64,000 bases of DNA, taken from NCBI GenBank assembly GCA_023397675.1, contig JAEWTV010000031.1:104289-168288 (forward strand). Reading direction: 5' to 3'. Origin of the DNA: Bacillota bacterium (lineage in GTDB: Bacteria; Bacillota; Clostridia; Acetivibrionales; JANLFN01). The notes under the pieces are model-generated. The model worked only from the letters and a program-made list of their open reading frames with translations. It was not told where the DNA came from and ran no database searches. This document shows, piece after piece, positions 33,616-43,290 of the stretch (positions are counted from its first letter, which is position 1; every line of letters starts with the position of its first letter). The translations under genes were made by a program, and so were the position numbers.

Positions 33616-35805
33616 ATGAGTGACGGCTACACCCGGTTGGTAGAAAAAATAAAAGAATATAACCCCAACTGTGACTTTGCAATGATCGAAAAGGCATATA
33701 ATGTCGCCAAGACTGCACATTCCGGTCAGCAAAGAGTCTCGGGTGACCCGTATATCATACATCCTCTTCAGGTTGCGTTTATACTTGCTGAGCTTGAACT
33801 GGACGGTACATCTATTGTTGCCGGTCTTTTACACGACACTGTTGAAGATACCACCTGTACCGTTGAAGAGGTTAGGGAAAATTTCGGTGAGGATGTAGCG
33901 TTATTGGTTGATGGTGTAACCAAGCTTGGTAAAATTCCATATACAACTAAAGAGGAATTGCAGGCCGAAAACCTAAGAAAAATGTTCCTTGCCATGGCAA
34001 AGGATATAAGGGTTATAATGATAAAGCTTGCCGACAGACTCCATAACATGCGTACCCTAAAGTACATGACTCCTGAAAAGCAGCTTGAAAAAGCAAACGA
34101 AACCCTTGAGATATATGCACCTTTGGCACATAGGTTAGGTATATCAAAAATTAAATGGGAACTTGAAGATATCTGTCTTCGTTATACAGACCCAAAAGGA
34201 TATTATGAACTTGTAGATAAAATAGCTAAAAAACGTAAGGAAAGAGAAGCTTATATAACTGATATTATTCAGACACTTAATTCAAAAACAATAGAGCTCG
34301 GTATAGAAAATGCCCATATTGACGGAAGACCAAAGCATTTTTACAGTATATATAAAAAAATGGTTGAACAAAATAAGACGCTGGAGCAGATATACGATCT
34401 GTTTGCAGTGAGGGTCATTGTAGATTCTGTCAAGGACTGCTATGGTGTGCTTGGACTTGTTCATGAACTGTACAAGCCTATGCCGGGCAGATTCAAGGAC
34501 TATATTGCAATGCCAAAGCCTAATATGTACCAGTCGCTTCACACAACCTTACTGGGACCGGAAGGGCAGCCTTTCGAGGTACAGATAAGAACCTGGGATA
34601 TGCACAGGATAGCTGAAGTTGGTATAGCAGCGCATTGGAAGTACAAGGAAGGGCATGGCGGAAACAGCGATATTGATAACAAACTTGTATGGCTTAGGCA
34701 GCTTCTTGAATGGCAGAAGGAAATGCGCGATGCTACCGAGTTTATGGAAACACTTAAGATAGATCTTTTTACAGATGAGGTTTTTGTATTCACTCCAAAG
34801 GGTGATGTCGTCAATCTTCCTATGGGTTCTAATCCTATCGATTTTGCATATGCGATACACAGCGCAGTTGGAAATAAAATGATGGGTGCAAAGGTCAATG
34901 GGAAAATTGTTCCCATAGACTACGAGCTTAAGAACGGTGACATTGTTGATGTTCTGACTTCTGCTAATGTACATGGACCAAGCAGGGACTGGCTTAAGAT
35001 AGTAAAAAGCCCTCAGGCTAAAAACAAGATAAATCAGTGGATTAAAAAAGAATATAGAGACGATAACATAATAAAAGGTAAGGAAGCTGTTGAAAAAGAG
35101 CTTAAGAAGCAAGGGCTTACTTTTGCCCAGCTCTTTAAGGGAGATAGGCTGGAAGTTTTATTAAAAAAGAATACTTTGAATTCAATAGACGACCTTTATG
35201 CTGCCATAGGTTATGGTGCTGTAACGGCAAACAAGGTAATTTCAAGGCTTAAGGAAGAGTTCAAGAAAACACTGAAACCTGAAGAATTAATAGAAATGGG
35301 TTTTGAAACTCCCGTTCAGCCGCGCCCGGAAAAAAAGAAAAAGGTTATACCCGAAAGCGGTATTGTTGTCAAAGGAATAGATAATTGCCTCGTAAGACTT
35401 TCAAGGTGCTGCAATCCTGTTCCAGGAGATACGATTATTGGTTATATCACTAGAGGCAGAGGTGTTTCAGTCCATAGGAAAGACTGTCTTAATGTTATAA
35501 ACGTAGACAACATGGACGGAGATAACAGACTTATAGAAGTAAGCTGGTATACATCCGAAAATGTGGCCTACAAGGCTGAAATAATTGTTATGGCAAATGA
35601 TAGAACCGCTTTGTTAATGGAGATAACAAATGTTATTGGTGAATCCAAGATACCTTTAAAAGCTATAAATGCAAGGACAACAAAGGAACAAATAGCTATT
35701 ATGAATCTCACACTTGAGATAACCGATACAGAGCAGCTTGATAAAATAATAAAAAGACTCAAGAAGGTCGAAGGTGTGTTTGAGGTAACAAGGAACAAAC
35801 AATAA
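33616..35805 (+). CDS. rel: Bifunctional (p)ppGpp synthetase/hydrolase
   Basis: Makes and breaks the stringent-response alarmone. The 729-residue protein has an HD hydrolase domain (LLHDTVEDT), a synthetase domain (RPKHFYSIYKKM, DLFAVRVIV, YQSLHTT), a TGS domain (VFTPKGDVVNLPMGS) and a C-terminal ACT domain. HD residues are intact, so both activities are expected. The ATG at 33616 follows GGAGGC; the TTG just before it is less likely. Same operon direction as recJ, apt and dtd. Confidence 0.95.
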   Translation: MSDGYTRLVEKIKEYNPNCDFAMIEKAYNVAKTAHSGQQRVSGDPYIIHPLQVAFILAELELDGTSIVAGLLHDTVEDTTCTVEEVRENFGEDVALLVDGVTKLGKIPYTTKEELQAENLRKMFLAMAKDIRVIMIKLADRLHNMRTLKYMTPEKQLEKANETLEIYAPLAHRLGISKIKWELEDICLRYTDPKGYYELVDKIAKKRKEREAYITDIIQTLNSKTIELGIENAHIDGRPKHFYSIYKKMVEQNKTLEQIYDLFAVRVIVDSVKDCYGVLGLVHELYKPMPGRFKDYIAMPKPNMYQSLHTTLLGPEGQPFEVQIRTWDMHRIAEVGIAAHWKYKEGHGGNSDIDNKLVWLRQLLEWQKEMRDATEFMETLKIDLFTDEVFVFTPKGDVVNLPMGSNPIDFAYAIHSAVGNKMMGAKVNGKIVPIDYELKNGDIVDVLTSANVHGPSRDWLKIVKSPQAKNKINQWIKKEYRDDNIIKGKEAVEKELKKQGLTFAQLFKGDRLEVLLKKNTLNSIDDLYAAIGYGAVTANKVISRLKEEFKKTLKPEELIEMGFETPVQPRPEKKKKVIPESGIVVKGIDNCLVRLSRCCNPVPGDTIIGYITRGRGVSVHRKDCLNVINVDNMDGDNRLIEVSWYTSENVAYKAEIIVMANDRTALLMEITNVIGESKIPLKAINARTTKEQIAIMNLTLEITDTEQLDKIIKRLKKVEGVFEVTRNKQ

Positions 35806-35817
35806 AGGGTGACATAT

Positions 35818-36267
35818 TTGCGTGCAGTAGTTCAAAGAGTTACATCAGGAAGCGTGACTACAGATAGCAGGGTTATCGGGCAGATAGGCCGGGGGCTTGT
35901 AGTACTGCTGGGAATAGGGCAGGAGGATACGCAGCAGGATATTGATTATTTAGCTGACAAAATAGTTAATTTAAGAGTATTTGAAGATGAGAATGGAAAA
36001 ATGAATACATCGTTGCTTGATGTAAAAGGTGAGCTGCTGATAGTATCACAGTTTACTCTTTATGGAGATTGCAGAAAAGGCAAAAGGCCAAGCTATGATT
36101 CTGCAGCAAGACCTGAAGCGGCGCAGCTTTTATATAACAGCTTCGTTAAAAAGACAAGCGAGTATGGTTTAAAGGTGGAAACAGGCAAATTCCAGGCTGA
36201 TATGCTTGTTAATATTCAGAATGACGGCCCTGTTACTCTTCTCCTTGACAGTAAAAAAATATTTTAA
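35818..36267 (+). CDS. dtd: D-aminoacyl-tRNA deacylase
   Basis: Removes wrongly attached D-amino acids from tRNA. The TTG start at 35818 gives the canonical N-terminus MRAVVQRV and the usual 149 residues; an upstream GTG would add three residues and overlap the ribosome binding site AAAGGGTGAC. SQFTLYGD and the C-terminal NDGPVT motif form the active site. It starts 12 bases after rel. Confidence 0.93.
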   Translation: MRAVVQRVTSGSVTTDSRVIGQIGRGLVVLLGIGQEDTQQDIDYLADKIVNLRVFEDENGKMNTSLLDVKGELLIVSQFTLYGDCRKGKRPSYDSAARPEAAQLLYNSFVKKTSEYGLKVETGKFQADMLVNIQNDGPVTLLLDSKKIF

Positions 36268-36279
36268 AGAGGTTTTAAT

Positions 36280-36900
36280 ATGTTCTTAAAGTGTATTTCT
36301 ACAGGAATGTTTGACTCAAACAGTTTTATAATTGGTGATACTGGTGAAGCTGCAGTTATAGATGCCGGAGTTTCTGCAAATGAAATAATGGAAGTTCTTA
36401 AACAAAATGATTTGGTTTTAAAATATATTATTCTTACACACGGCCATCATGATCATATTTGTTCAGTAGACAATCTCAGACAGCTTACAGGAGCCAAGCT
36501 TGCAATTCATGAAGATGATGCGGAATGTTTGGTTAATGACGTTATAAACGGATCAGCTATATTTGATGTTTCAAAAACCTACAAGCCTGCTGAAATCCTG
36601 TTAAAGGACGGAGACACGTTGAAGGTTGGGGGACAGTTGTTGGAAGTTATCCATACCCCTGGGCATACTGTCGGAGGTATATCTGTAAAAGTGGGACAGC
36701 ATCTTTTTACAGGGGATACCCTTTTTAACATGGGTATAGGCAGAACAGACTTCCCTGGAGGAAGCCGAAAGCAGATAATTACATCTATAAAAGAAAAGCT
36801 TTTAACACTTGACGGGAGCATTAAGGTTTATCCCGGCCATGGTGAATCAACAACAATAGCTTTTGAAAGGGATAACAACCCTTTCCTGAAAAGATTTTAG
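36280..36900 (+). CDS. Metallo-beta-lactamase-fold hydrolase (glyoxalase II-like)
   Basis: A 206-residue enzyme with the metal motif THGHHDH, then HTPGHTVGG, the FTGDTLF aspartate and YPGHG. These are the zinc ligands of glyoxalase II and persulphide-dioxygenase-like proteins. The short form, without the glyoxalase II C-terminal domain, resembles YcbL; the substrate is unknown. It lies between dtd and hemZ, 12 and 8 bases away, in one operon. Confidence 0.88.
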   Translation: MFLKCISTGMFDSNSFIIGDTGEAAVIDAGVSANEIMEVLKQNDLVLKYIILTHGHHDHICSVDNLRQLTGAKLAIHEDDAECLVNDVINGSAIFDVSKTYKPAEILLKDGDTLKVGGQLLEVIHTPGHTVGGISVKVGQHLFTGDTLFNMGIGRTDFPGGSRKQIITSIKEKLLTLDGSIKVYPGHGESTTIAFERDNNPFLKRF

Positions 36901-36908
36901 GGAGAAGT

Positions 36909-38393
36909 ATGGTTTACGTTAAACTTGGAGGACATGATTACAGATATGAAATAGAAAATATAATAAAGCAGTTCTTCAGAGAAGAACAGGTATGCTATAC
37001 AGATACAACGCCTCCGGTCCTAAGCCGGGGTATTTTTCTATGCAGTAGAATTATATGCATACAGAAAAGCACTTTGATTGTTTCGGTTCTTAATGGGGAA
37101 AATGGATTCTTTGCCGAAAAATCAAGGGAATTGGACCGGGAAGGTGCTTCGGATAATGAATTTACCCGTTTCCAAAAGCGTGAAGTAGCAAGACAGGTGT
37201 ATGACCTTTTGGTGGAATACTCAGGACGAAAGCTTCCATGGGGTGTCCTTATGGGAATAAGGCCAGCAAAGCTTGTTCATGAAATGCTGCACAAGGGAAT
37301 GAACCGACCGGATATTTTATCTGAATTGACCGGATATTACAGGCTTTCGGAATCAAAGGCCGAGCTGCTTTATGAGGTTGCACAGTCTGAAAAAAAGATA
37401 CTTGACAACACCTCAACTAATACTGTAAGTATTTACATCGGGATACCTTTTTGCCCGACAAGATGCCTGTATTGTTCATTTACAGCCTATCCAATTTCAA
37501 AATACCAGAGCATTGTTAAGGAATACCTTGAAGCGCTCAAAAAGGAAATTAGTGTTGTAAATGAAGAAATAATCAAAAGAAAAGGCTTGAAAATTGACAG
37601 TATCTATATTGGCGGTGGGACCCCAACATCATTAAACGCTGTAGAATTAAAGTATCTACTTGGCACAATAGAGGATATACTGGATTTATCAAATATCAGA
37701 GAGTATACAATAGAGGCTGGACGGCCTGATTCAATTAACGAGGAAAAGCTGAGCGTAATTAAAAATAGCAGGGTAGACAGGATTAGCATAAATCCCCAGA
37801 CAATGAACGAAAATGCTTTGAAATTGGTTGGTAGGCAGCATTCGCCGAAAGATATATTAAAAACATATGAACTTGCCAGAAAGCTAAGCTTTAATAATAT
37901 TAACATGGATATAATAGCAGGCTTGCCGGGAGAAAACCTTGAGGCCTTTGAAAATACTCTTAAGCAGATAACAGCTATGAAACCTGACAGTCTTACTGTT
38001 CATACGCTTGCAATAAAAAAGGCGTCTTTGTTATACCGCCAAACGGATAAATGCAGCGAGCTGCACGAGGATGAAATAGTGAAAATGGTAGACGCTGCAG
38101 GACATTCAGCCGTTAATATGGGGATGCTCCCTTATTACCTTTACAGGCAGAAAAATATACTTGGCAACCTTGAAAACATAGGGTATTGTACCCCTGGTAA
38201 CGAAAGCATATATAATGTTCAGATAATGGAGGAAAAACAGACCATTATTGCGTTTGGGGCAGATGCTGTGACAAAGGTTGTTTTTCCAAAGGAAGATAGG
38301 ATTGAAAGGGTATTTAATGTTAAAGGTGTTGAGGAGTATATTGCAAGAATAGATGAGATGATAGAAAGAAAATTTATACAAATTAGCAAATAA
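36909..38393 (+). CDS. hemZ: Radical-SAM coproporphyrinogen dehydrogenase HemZ
   Basis: Predicted oxygen-independent coproporphyrinogen III oxidase-like radical SAM protein. The 494-residue chain has an N-terminal extension of about 170 residues, then the iron-sulphur motif CPTRCLYCSF, the GGGTPTSL segment and the HemN-like barrel. The extra N-terminal domain is the mark of Firmicute HemZ. A second HemN-like protein (hemW) is encoded at 52122, so the two have separate roles. It starts 8 bases after the hydrolase gene. Confidence 0.88.
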   Translation: MVYVKLGGHDYRYEIENIIKQFFREEQVCYTDTTPPVLSRGIFLCSRIICIQKSTLIVSVLNGENGFFAEKSRELDREGASDNEFTRFQKREVARQVYDLLVEYSGRKLPWGVLMGIRPAKLVHEMLHKGMNRPDILSELTGYYRLSESKAELLYEVAQSEKKILDNTSTNTVSIYIGIPFCPTRCLYCSFTAYPISKYQSIVKEYLEALKKEISVVNEEIIKRKGLKIDSIYIGGGTPTSLNAVELKYLLGTIEDILDLSNIREYTIEAGRPDSINEEKLSVIKNSRVDRISINPQTMNENALKLVGRQHSPKDILKTYELARKLSFNNINMDIIAGLPGENLEAFENTLKQITAMKPDSLTVHTLAIKKASLLYRQTDKCSELHEDEIVKMVDAAGHSAVNMGMLPYYLYRQKNILGNLENIGYCTPGNESIYNVQIMEEKQTIIAFGADAVTKVVFPKEDRIERVFNVKGVEEYIARIDEMIERKFIQISK

Positions 38394-38466
38394 AGCCCAG
38401 TAAAATCAATGGGTTTAGGGCATTTCACAAATGCCTAGTTAATTACTTTTTTAAGGAGATATAATT

Positions 38467-38976
38467 ATGAGCAAAAAGAAGTCTTTAATTTTAGGAATAT
38501 CAATACTCTTAATAGGAGGATGTTTATTTGGCTTTTTTCTATCTAAATCAATCTCCTCTTCCTTTGAGGATTTTGCAAAAGTCACTGTGCCTGGTACGCA
38601 GACAATTGAGCTCGGAGAAACGGGTAAATATTATATGCTTCTTAACAAAGAAAATAGAAAAGAATATGTAAGCTTTTCTTTGTCAGTCAGTAACATTACA
38701 ACAGGAGAAAATATAGGCCTAAATAAAGCAACGGAATTTTCAAGTTCAAGAAATTCACGGTTGGCTTTAGTTGATTTTGAAATCTTAACACCTGGAAAAT
38801 ATGAGTTTAAATCATCTTTTCCAGAATCAACAACTAGTAAATTCCCAATTTATATAAGTAAAGACCGCTTACTACCATCTATGCTTTTTATGGTAGTAGG
38901 TATTGCTATTTTTGTAGTACTACTTATAATTTCAATTATAGTAATTCGAAAGCCCTTCAAAAGAATACAAATTTAA
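38467..38976 (+). CDS. Membrane protein of unknown function
   Basis: The 169-residue protein has a membrane helix at each end (about residues 7-28 and 138-162) and a strand-rich domain of about 110 residues between them, which should lie outside the cell. AAGGAG precedes the ATG. I recognise no family. It lies just before a transposase fragment and the T-box, so it may be accessory DNA. Confidence 0.65.
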   Translation: MSKKKSLILGISILLIGGCLFGFFLSKSISSSFEDFAKVTVPGTQTIELGETGKYYMLLNKENRKEYVSFSLSVSNITTGENIGLNKATEFSSSRNSRLALVDFEILTPGKYEFKSSFPESTTSKFPIYISKDRLLPSMLFMVVGIAIFVVLLIISIIVIRKPFKRIQI

Positions 38977-39053
38977 TGGCGGTTATAAGGTATATACATC
39001 AGAATCCTGTAAAAGCTATGGTTGCAAATGAAAACAGAACCATCCCCTTGTAA
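38976..39053 (+). pseudogene. Fragment of a REP-associated (Y1/RAYT-type) transposase
   Basis: A 25-codon frame overlapping the previous stop encodes VIRYIHQNPVKAMVANEN. The string YIHQNPVKA is the well-known hallmark of IS200-like REP-associated transposases (TnpA_REP). The HUH catalytic part is missing, so it is a dead remnant. It supports the view that the REP-like repeats at 9684 and 14411 come from such a family. Confidence 0.7.
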
Positions 39054-39065
39054 TGTAAATATCTA

Positions 39066-39094
39066 TTGACAACAGTTGATGATAAAATTAGAAT
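39066..39094 (+). promoter_or_regulatory. Promoter of the hisS-aspS operon
   Basis: TTGACA (39066-39071) and TAGAAT (39089-39094) are 17 bases apart, ahead of the T-box leader. Confidence 0.75.
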
Positions 39095-39104
39095 ATATCT
39101 AGCA

Positions 39105-39373
39105 AGACAAGACAATAATAATGTAATAACGATGACAGGGAAAAGTAGCCGATACATCCTCCAGGGAGAAAGCATCCAGACTGTAAATGCTTTTAGGTCA
39201 AGGTCGGTGAAAGAACACCCCCGAGTTGGTTGGAAGAAAACATATTGTTAGTAATCCAATCCGTATTTACAGCGTTAAGGTATTCAAGGTGGGTTTTACA
39301 TAACCTATTAGGGTGGTACCGCGGGAATATCCTCTCGTCCCTGAGTTTTTCAGGAACGAGGGGTTTTTTGTAT
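39105..39373 (+). promoter_or_regulatory. T-box leader (tRNA-sensing)
   Basis: The conserved T-box AGGGTGGTACCGCG is at 39310-39323, followed by a terminator with arms CCTCTCGTCCCT and AGGAACGAGG and a T-run (39331-39367). Upstream, a long stem I region contains GACAGGGAAAAGTAG and TCCAGGGAGAAAGC. CAC at 39216-39218, on the 3' side of stem I, is a good candidate specifier for histidine, in line with the next gene. Uncharged tRNA-His would then allow read-through. Confidence 0.9.
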
Positions 39374-39402
39374 TTCTATAAAGATATATTGGAGGGAATG
39401 CT

Positions 39403-40716
39403 TTGAACGACAATATTGTTAATCCTTCAATTCTTCCAGGCTTTTTGGAGCTTCTGCCAAAGGAACAGATGCTTTTTAACTGGATGATGGATACTATAAA
39501 AAACACATATGAAAAGTTTGGTTTCATCCCATTGGATACTCCGATGATTGAAAAATCTGAAATACTGCTTGCTAAAAGCGGTGGAGAAACCGAAAAGCAA
39601 ATTTACCGTTTTGTAAAAGGTGAAAATGACCTTTCATTAAGGTTTGATTTAACAGTGCCTTTGGCAAGATACGTTGCCCAGCATTACAATGAATTGACTT
39701 TTCCTTTCAGGAGATACCACATTGGTAAGGTTTTTAGAGGTGAAAGGCCGCAGAAAGGTCGTTTCAGGGAATTTTACCAGTGTGATATAGATATTATAGG
39801 AAATGAAACTCTTAGCATAATTAATGATGCTGAGATTTTGAGCGTTATATACTCCACTTTTAAAGCACTTGGATTTAGTGATTTCATAATAAGAATCAAT
39901 AACAGGAAAGTACTTAACGGATTCTTTGAATGGCTTGAAATTGAAAATAAGGTTGATGTACTGCGTATTATAGATAAGATAGAAAAAATAGGCGAACAGG
40001 CTGTTGCAGCAGAATTATCCGAGCTTGGTGTGGACAGTGAAAAGACGCAATCAATAATAAGGTTTATTAAAATCAAGGGAACTCCTGAGGATATAGTTAA
40101 GAGTCTTAATGAAATGAATGTAGAAAATGAAATGTTCAGTGTCGGTTTAGCAGAATTGTCAGAGGTTTGCGGTTTTATAAGGTCTTTTGGAATATGTGAA
40201 AGCAATTTTGCGGTAGACCTTACTATCGCCAGAGGACTTGACTATTACACCGGAACTGTTTATGAGACAATACTAAAAGATCACCCATCAATAGGAAGTG
40301 TATGTTCGGGAGGAAGATACGACAATCTTGCCCAGAATTACACTACAAGAAAACTACCTGGTGTTGGTATTTCAATAGGCTTAAGCAGGCTGTTTTATAA
40401 GCTGAGGGAAGAAAACCTTATAGCAGGAAGCGACAAATCCACACCAACACAGCTGCTTATTATTCCAATGAAGGAAACAATGAGTGCTTCACTTGATATT
40501 GCGACACAAATAAGAGAAAAAGGTATACCAGTTGAAATATATCTTAATGAAACAAAGATGGCTAAGAAATTCGGTTATGCTGATAAACTTGGAATACCTT
40601 ACGCAATGGTAATAGGTGAAGATGAGCTTAAAGAAGGGATTTTCAAGCTCAAAAACATGAGGAGCGGAGAGCAGGAAAGCCTTAAACTTGATGAAATTAT
40701 TGAAAAGATTAAATAA
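39403..40716 (+). CDS. hisS: Histidyl-tRNA synthetase
   Basis: Charges tRNA-His. The 437-residue class II synthetase shows motif 2 (FRGERPQKGRFREFYQCDID) and the histidine motif ARGLDYYTGTVYE, plus a C-terminal anticodon domain (TQLLIIPM). A TTG start follows GGAGGGAATGC. The RFREFYQCDIDIIG form resembles the archaeal/eukaryotic branch of HisRS as found in some clostridia. Controlled by the T-box upstream. Confidence 0.95.
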   Translation: MNDNIVNPSILPGFLELLPKEQMLFNWMMDTIKNTYEKFGFIPLDTPMIEKSEILLAKSGGETEKQIYRFVKGENDLSLRFDLTVPLARYVAQHYNELTFPFRRYHIGKVFRGERPQKGRFREFYQCDIDIIGNETLSIINDAEILSVIYSTFKALGFSDFIIRINNRKVLNGFFEWLEIENKVDVLRIIDKIEKIGEQAVAAELSELGVDSEKTQSIIRFIKIKGTPEDIVKSLNEMNVENEMFSVGLAELSEVCGFIRSFGICESNFAVDLTIARGLDYYTGTVYETILKDHPSIGSVCSGGRYDNLAQNYTTRKLPGVGISIGLSRLFYKLREENLIAGSDKSTPTQLLIIPMKETMSASLDIATQIREKGIPVEIYLNETKMAKKFGYADKLGIPYAMVIGEDELKEGIFKLKNMRSGEQESLKLDEIIEKIK

Positions 40717-40740
40717 GTCATTTTAGGAGGAGTATTTGAA

Positions 40741-42525
40741 ATGTCAGAGTCAATTTACGGTTTGAAAAGAAGCCACAGATGCGGGGAACTCGATATTAAG
40801 AACGTGGGTGAAAAAGTTACGGTAATGGGCTGGGTCCATAAAAGAAGAGACCTCGGCGGTGTAATATTCATAGATTTGAGGGATAGAAGCGGTCTCCTTC
40901 AGGTTGTCTTCAATGTTTCAAAAAACAGTGATCTTTTTAAAAAAGCAGAAGCACTCAGAAATGAATTTGTTATTGCAGTTGTAGGAGAGATTGTAAAAAG
41001 AGATCCCGAAACTGTAAATTCCAAACTATCTACAGGTGAAATTGAAGTAACTGCAGAGGAGCTCAGAATTCTCAGCAAGTCTGAAACAACTCCGATTTAC
41101 ATTGAAGAAGATTCTGAAGTCAATGAAACAATGAGACTTAAATACAGATATCTTGACCTTAGAAGACCAGACATGCAGAAAAACTTTATTTTAAGGCACA
41201 AAGTAGCAAAGATAGCAAGAGATTACTATGACGATAACGGCTTCCTTGAAATAGAAACACCTATACTTCAAAAGAGTACACCTGAAGGTGCAAGAGATTA
41301 CCTTGTTCCAAGCAGAGTCCATGCTGGAAGATTTTATGCATTGCCACAGTCACCTCAATTGTTCAAACAGCTTTTAATGGTTTCTGGTTTTGACAGGTAT
41401 ATGCAGATAGCAAAATGCTTCAGGGATGAAGACTTAAGAGCAGACAGACAGCCTGAATTTACACAGATTGACCTTGAAATGTCATTTGTAAATGTTGAAG
41501 ATGTACTTGAAGTAAATGAAGGTTTTATCAAAAAAGTATTTAAGGAAACTATTGATATTGATGTAGAAACTCCATTTATAAGAATGCCTTACAGCGAAGC
41601 GATGGACAGATTCGGCTCAGATAAGCCTGACATAAGGTTTGGGCTTGAACTGGTTAACCTTTCCGATATCGTTACAAATAGCGGCTTCAAGGTATTCTCA
41701 GATGCAGTAAAAAATGGAGGAAGCGTAAGGGCTATAAATGCCAAAGGTTGTGGAAAGATATTCAGCAGAAGGGAAATCGACAGTCTTGTAGAGTTTGTTA
41801 AGATATACAAGGCAAAAGGAATGGCATGGATATCGGTTGAAGAAAATGAACTTAAATCAGCCATAACCAAATTCATGTCTGAAGAAGAAACTAAAACAAT
41901 ACTTGATAGAGTAGGTGCTGAGCCCGGAGACTTAATCTGCTTCATCGCCGATAAAAATAAGGTTGTATATGATGCACTCGGTAATTTGAGGCTTGAAATA
42001 GCAAGAAGACTTGACCTGATTGACAAGAATCAGTTTAAGTTCCTGTGGGTTACTGAATTCCCGTTATTTGACTATGATGAAGAAGAAAAACGCTGGTGTG
42101 CAGTTCACCACCCATTTACTTCACCTATGGACGAAGACATTCAATACCTGGATACAGATCCCGGAAAGGTACGTTCAAAAGCTTATGACATAGTTCTCAA
42201 TGGTGTTGAGCTTGGCGGAGGAAGTATAAGAATTCACAGTCAGGAACTTCAGGCAAAAATGTTTGACCTTATAGGAATATCAAAGGAACAGGCTGAAGAA
42301 AGGTTTGGATTCCTGCTTGAAGCCTTCAAATATGGAACGCCTCCTCACGGTGGTATGGCATATGGCCTTGACAGAATGATAATGCTTATGGCCGGAAAGA
42401 GCAGCATCAGAGATGTCATCGCATTCCCGAAGGTACAGAATGCTTCATGTCTTATGTCCAATGCTCCTGATACAGTTGAGGTAAAGCAGCTTAAGGAATT
42501 GCATATAAAGATTGATAATAATTAA
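40741..42525 (+). CDS. aspS: Aspartyl-tRNA synthetase
   Basis: Charges tRNA-Asp. The 594-residue protein is the bacterial type: an N-terminal OB anticodon domain (VMGWVHKRRDLGGVIFIDLR), class II motif 2 (FRDEDLRADRQPEFTQ), a GAD insertion domain and motif 3 (GLDRMIMLM). It lies 24 bases after hisS behind AGGAGGAG, in the common hisS-aspS operon. Confidence 0.96.
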   Translation: MSESIYGLKRSHRCGELDIKNVGEKVTVMGWVHKRRDLGGVIFIDLRDRSGLLQVVFNVSKNSDLFKKAEALRNEFVIAVVGEIVKRDPETVNSKLSTGEIEVTAEELRILSKSETTPIYIEEDSEVNETMRLKYRYLDLRRPDMQKNFILRHKVAKIARDYYDDNGFLEIETPILQKSTPEGARDYLVPSRVHAGRFYALPQSPQLFKQLLMVSGFDRYMQIAKCFRDEDLRADRQPEFTQIDLEMSFVNVEDVLEVNEGFIKKVFKETIDIDVETPFIRMPYSEAMDRFGSDKPDIRFGLELVNLSDIVTNSGFKVFSDAVKNGGSVRAINAKGCGKIFSRREIDSLVEFVKIYKAKGMAWISVEENELKSAITKFMSEEETKTILDRVGAEPGDLICFIADKNKVVYDALGNLRLEIARRLDLIDKNQFKFLWVTEFPLFDYDEEEKRWCAVHHPFTSPMDEDIQYLDTDPGKVRSKAYDIVLNGVELGGGSIRIHSQELQAKMFDLIGISKEQAEERFGFLLEAFKYGTPPHGGMAYGLDRMIMLMAGKSSIRDVIAFPKVQNASCLMSNAPDTVEVKQLKELHIKIDNN

Positions 42526-42552
42526 GTATAAACATAAAATAATATTCTGGGA

Positions 42553-43128
42553 GTGATTGCTGCGTTTTATATAAAAAGAATCAAAAATCCGATACTAAGG
42601 GAAGTACTTGATTGGACAGTATATATTGCAATAGCGGTCGTACTTGGTATATTAATTGTAAACTATGTTGCCCAGATAGCAGTTGTTAGCGGCTCTTCAA
42701 TGGAACCCACGTTGCAAAACAAGAATGTGCTTGTTACCGAGAAAATAAGTGAGCACTTTGGAAGCATTGACCGGGATGACATAGTAACGCTGTATGTACC
42801 GGAATTCCTTGAAGAAGGAAAGAGCCTTGTTATTAAAAGAGTAATTGGTATTGCAGGTGATACGGTTGAAATCGGGGCTGATCATAAAGTATATGTAAAT
42901 GGGAAGCCCATTGAAGAAAAATATATAAACGGAGATGCAACACTTACCGTTGATGAACGATACATCAAGGTCACAGTTCCGGAAGGTTATATTTATGTTC
43001 TTGGAGATAACAGGCTTCCCGGAGCAAGCAAGGACAGCAGAACCTTTGGACCTGTTAAACTGGACAAAGTAAGGGGAGTAGTTCTATTAAGATTATTTCC
43101 TCTAAATAAGTTCGGTTCTGTCAAGTAA
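42553..43128 (+). CDS. lepB: Signal peptidase I
   Basis: Cleaves signal peptides of exported proteins at the outer face of the membrane. The 191-residue protein has one N-terminal membrane helix (about residues 20-42), the catalytic serine in SGSSMEPTL, the lysine in VIKRVIGIAGD and the GDNR box with the SKDSR variant. The start is uncertain: GTG 42553 lies inside the GGGAGTGAT ribosome binding site, and no ATG, GTG or TTG lies in frame soon after, so a rare ATT start at 42556 is possible. Confidence 0.9.
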   Translation: MIAAFYIKRIKNPILREVLDWTVYIAIAVVLGILIVNYVAQIAVVSGSSMEPTLQNKNVLVTEKISEHFGSIDRDDIVTLYVPEFLEEGKSLVIKRVIGIAGDTVEIGADHKVYVNGKPIEEKYINGDATLTVDERYIKVTVPEGYIYVLGDNRLPGASKDSRTFGPVKLDKVRGVVLLRLFPLNKFGSVK

Positions 43129-43143
43129 ACAGTTAATTAACAT

Positions 43144-43180
43144 AAAAGTCCTGTGATAATTGTCACAGGACTTTTCTTTT
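43144..43180 (+). terminator. Terminator after lepB
   Basis: AAAAGTCCTGTG and CACAGGACTTTT form a strong stem followed by CTTTT. Confidence 0.92.
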
Positions 43181-43290
43181 TATTTAACGTGAATATAATT
43201 GCTAATATAAAATATTTGGTTTAGAATTATAATTGGCTTAAGTTTGTCTTATTATTAAAGGGGGCTTTTAACGGCAATTGCCGTATAATT

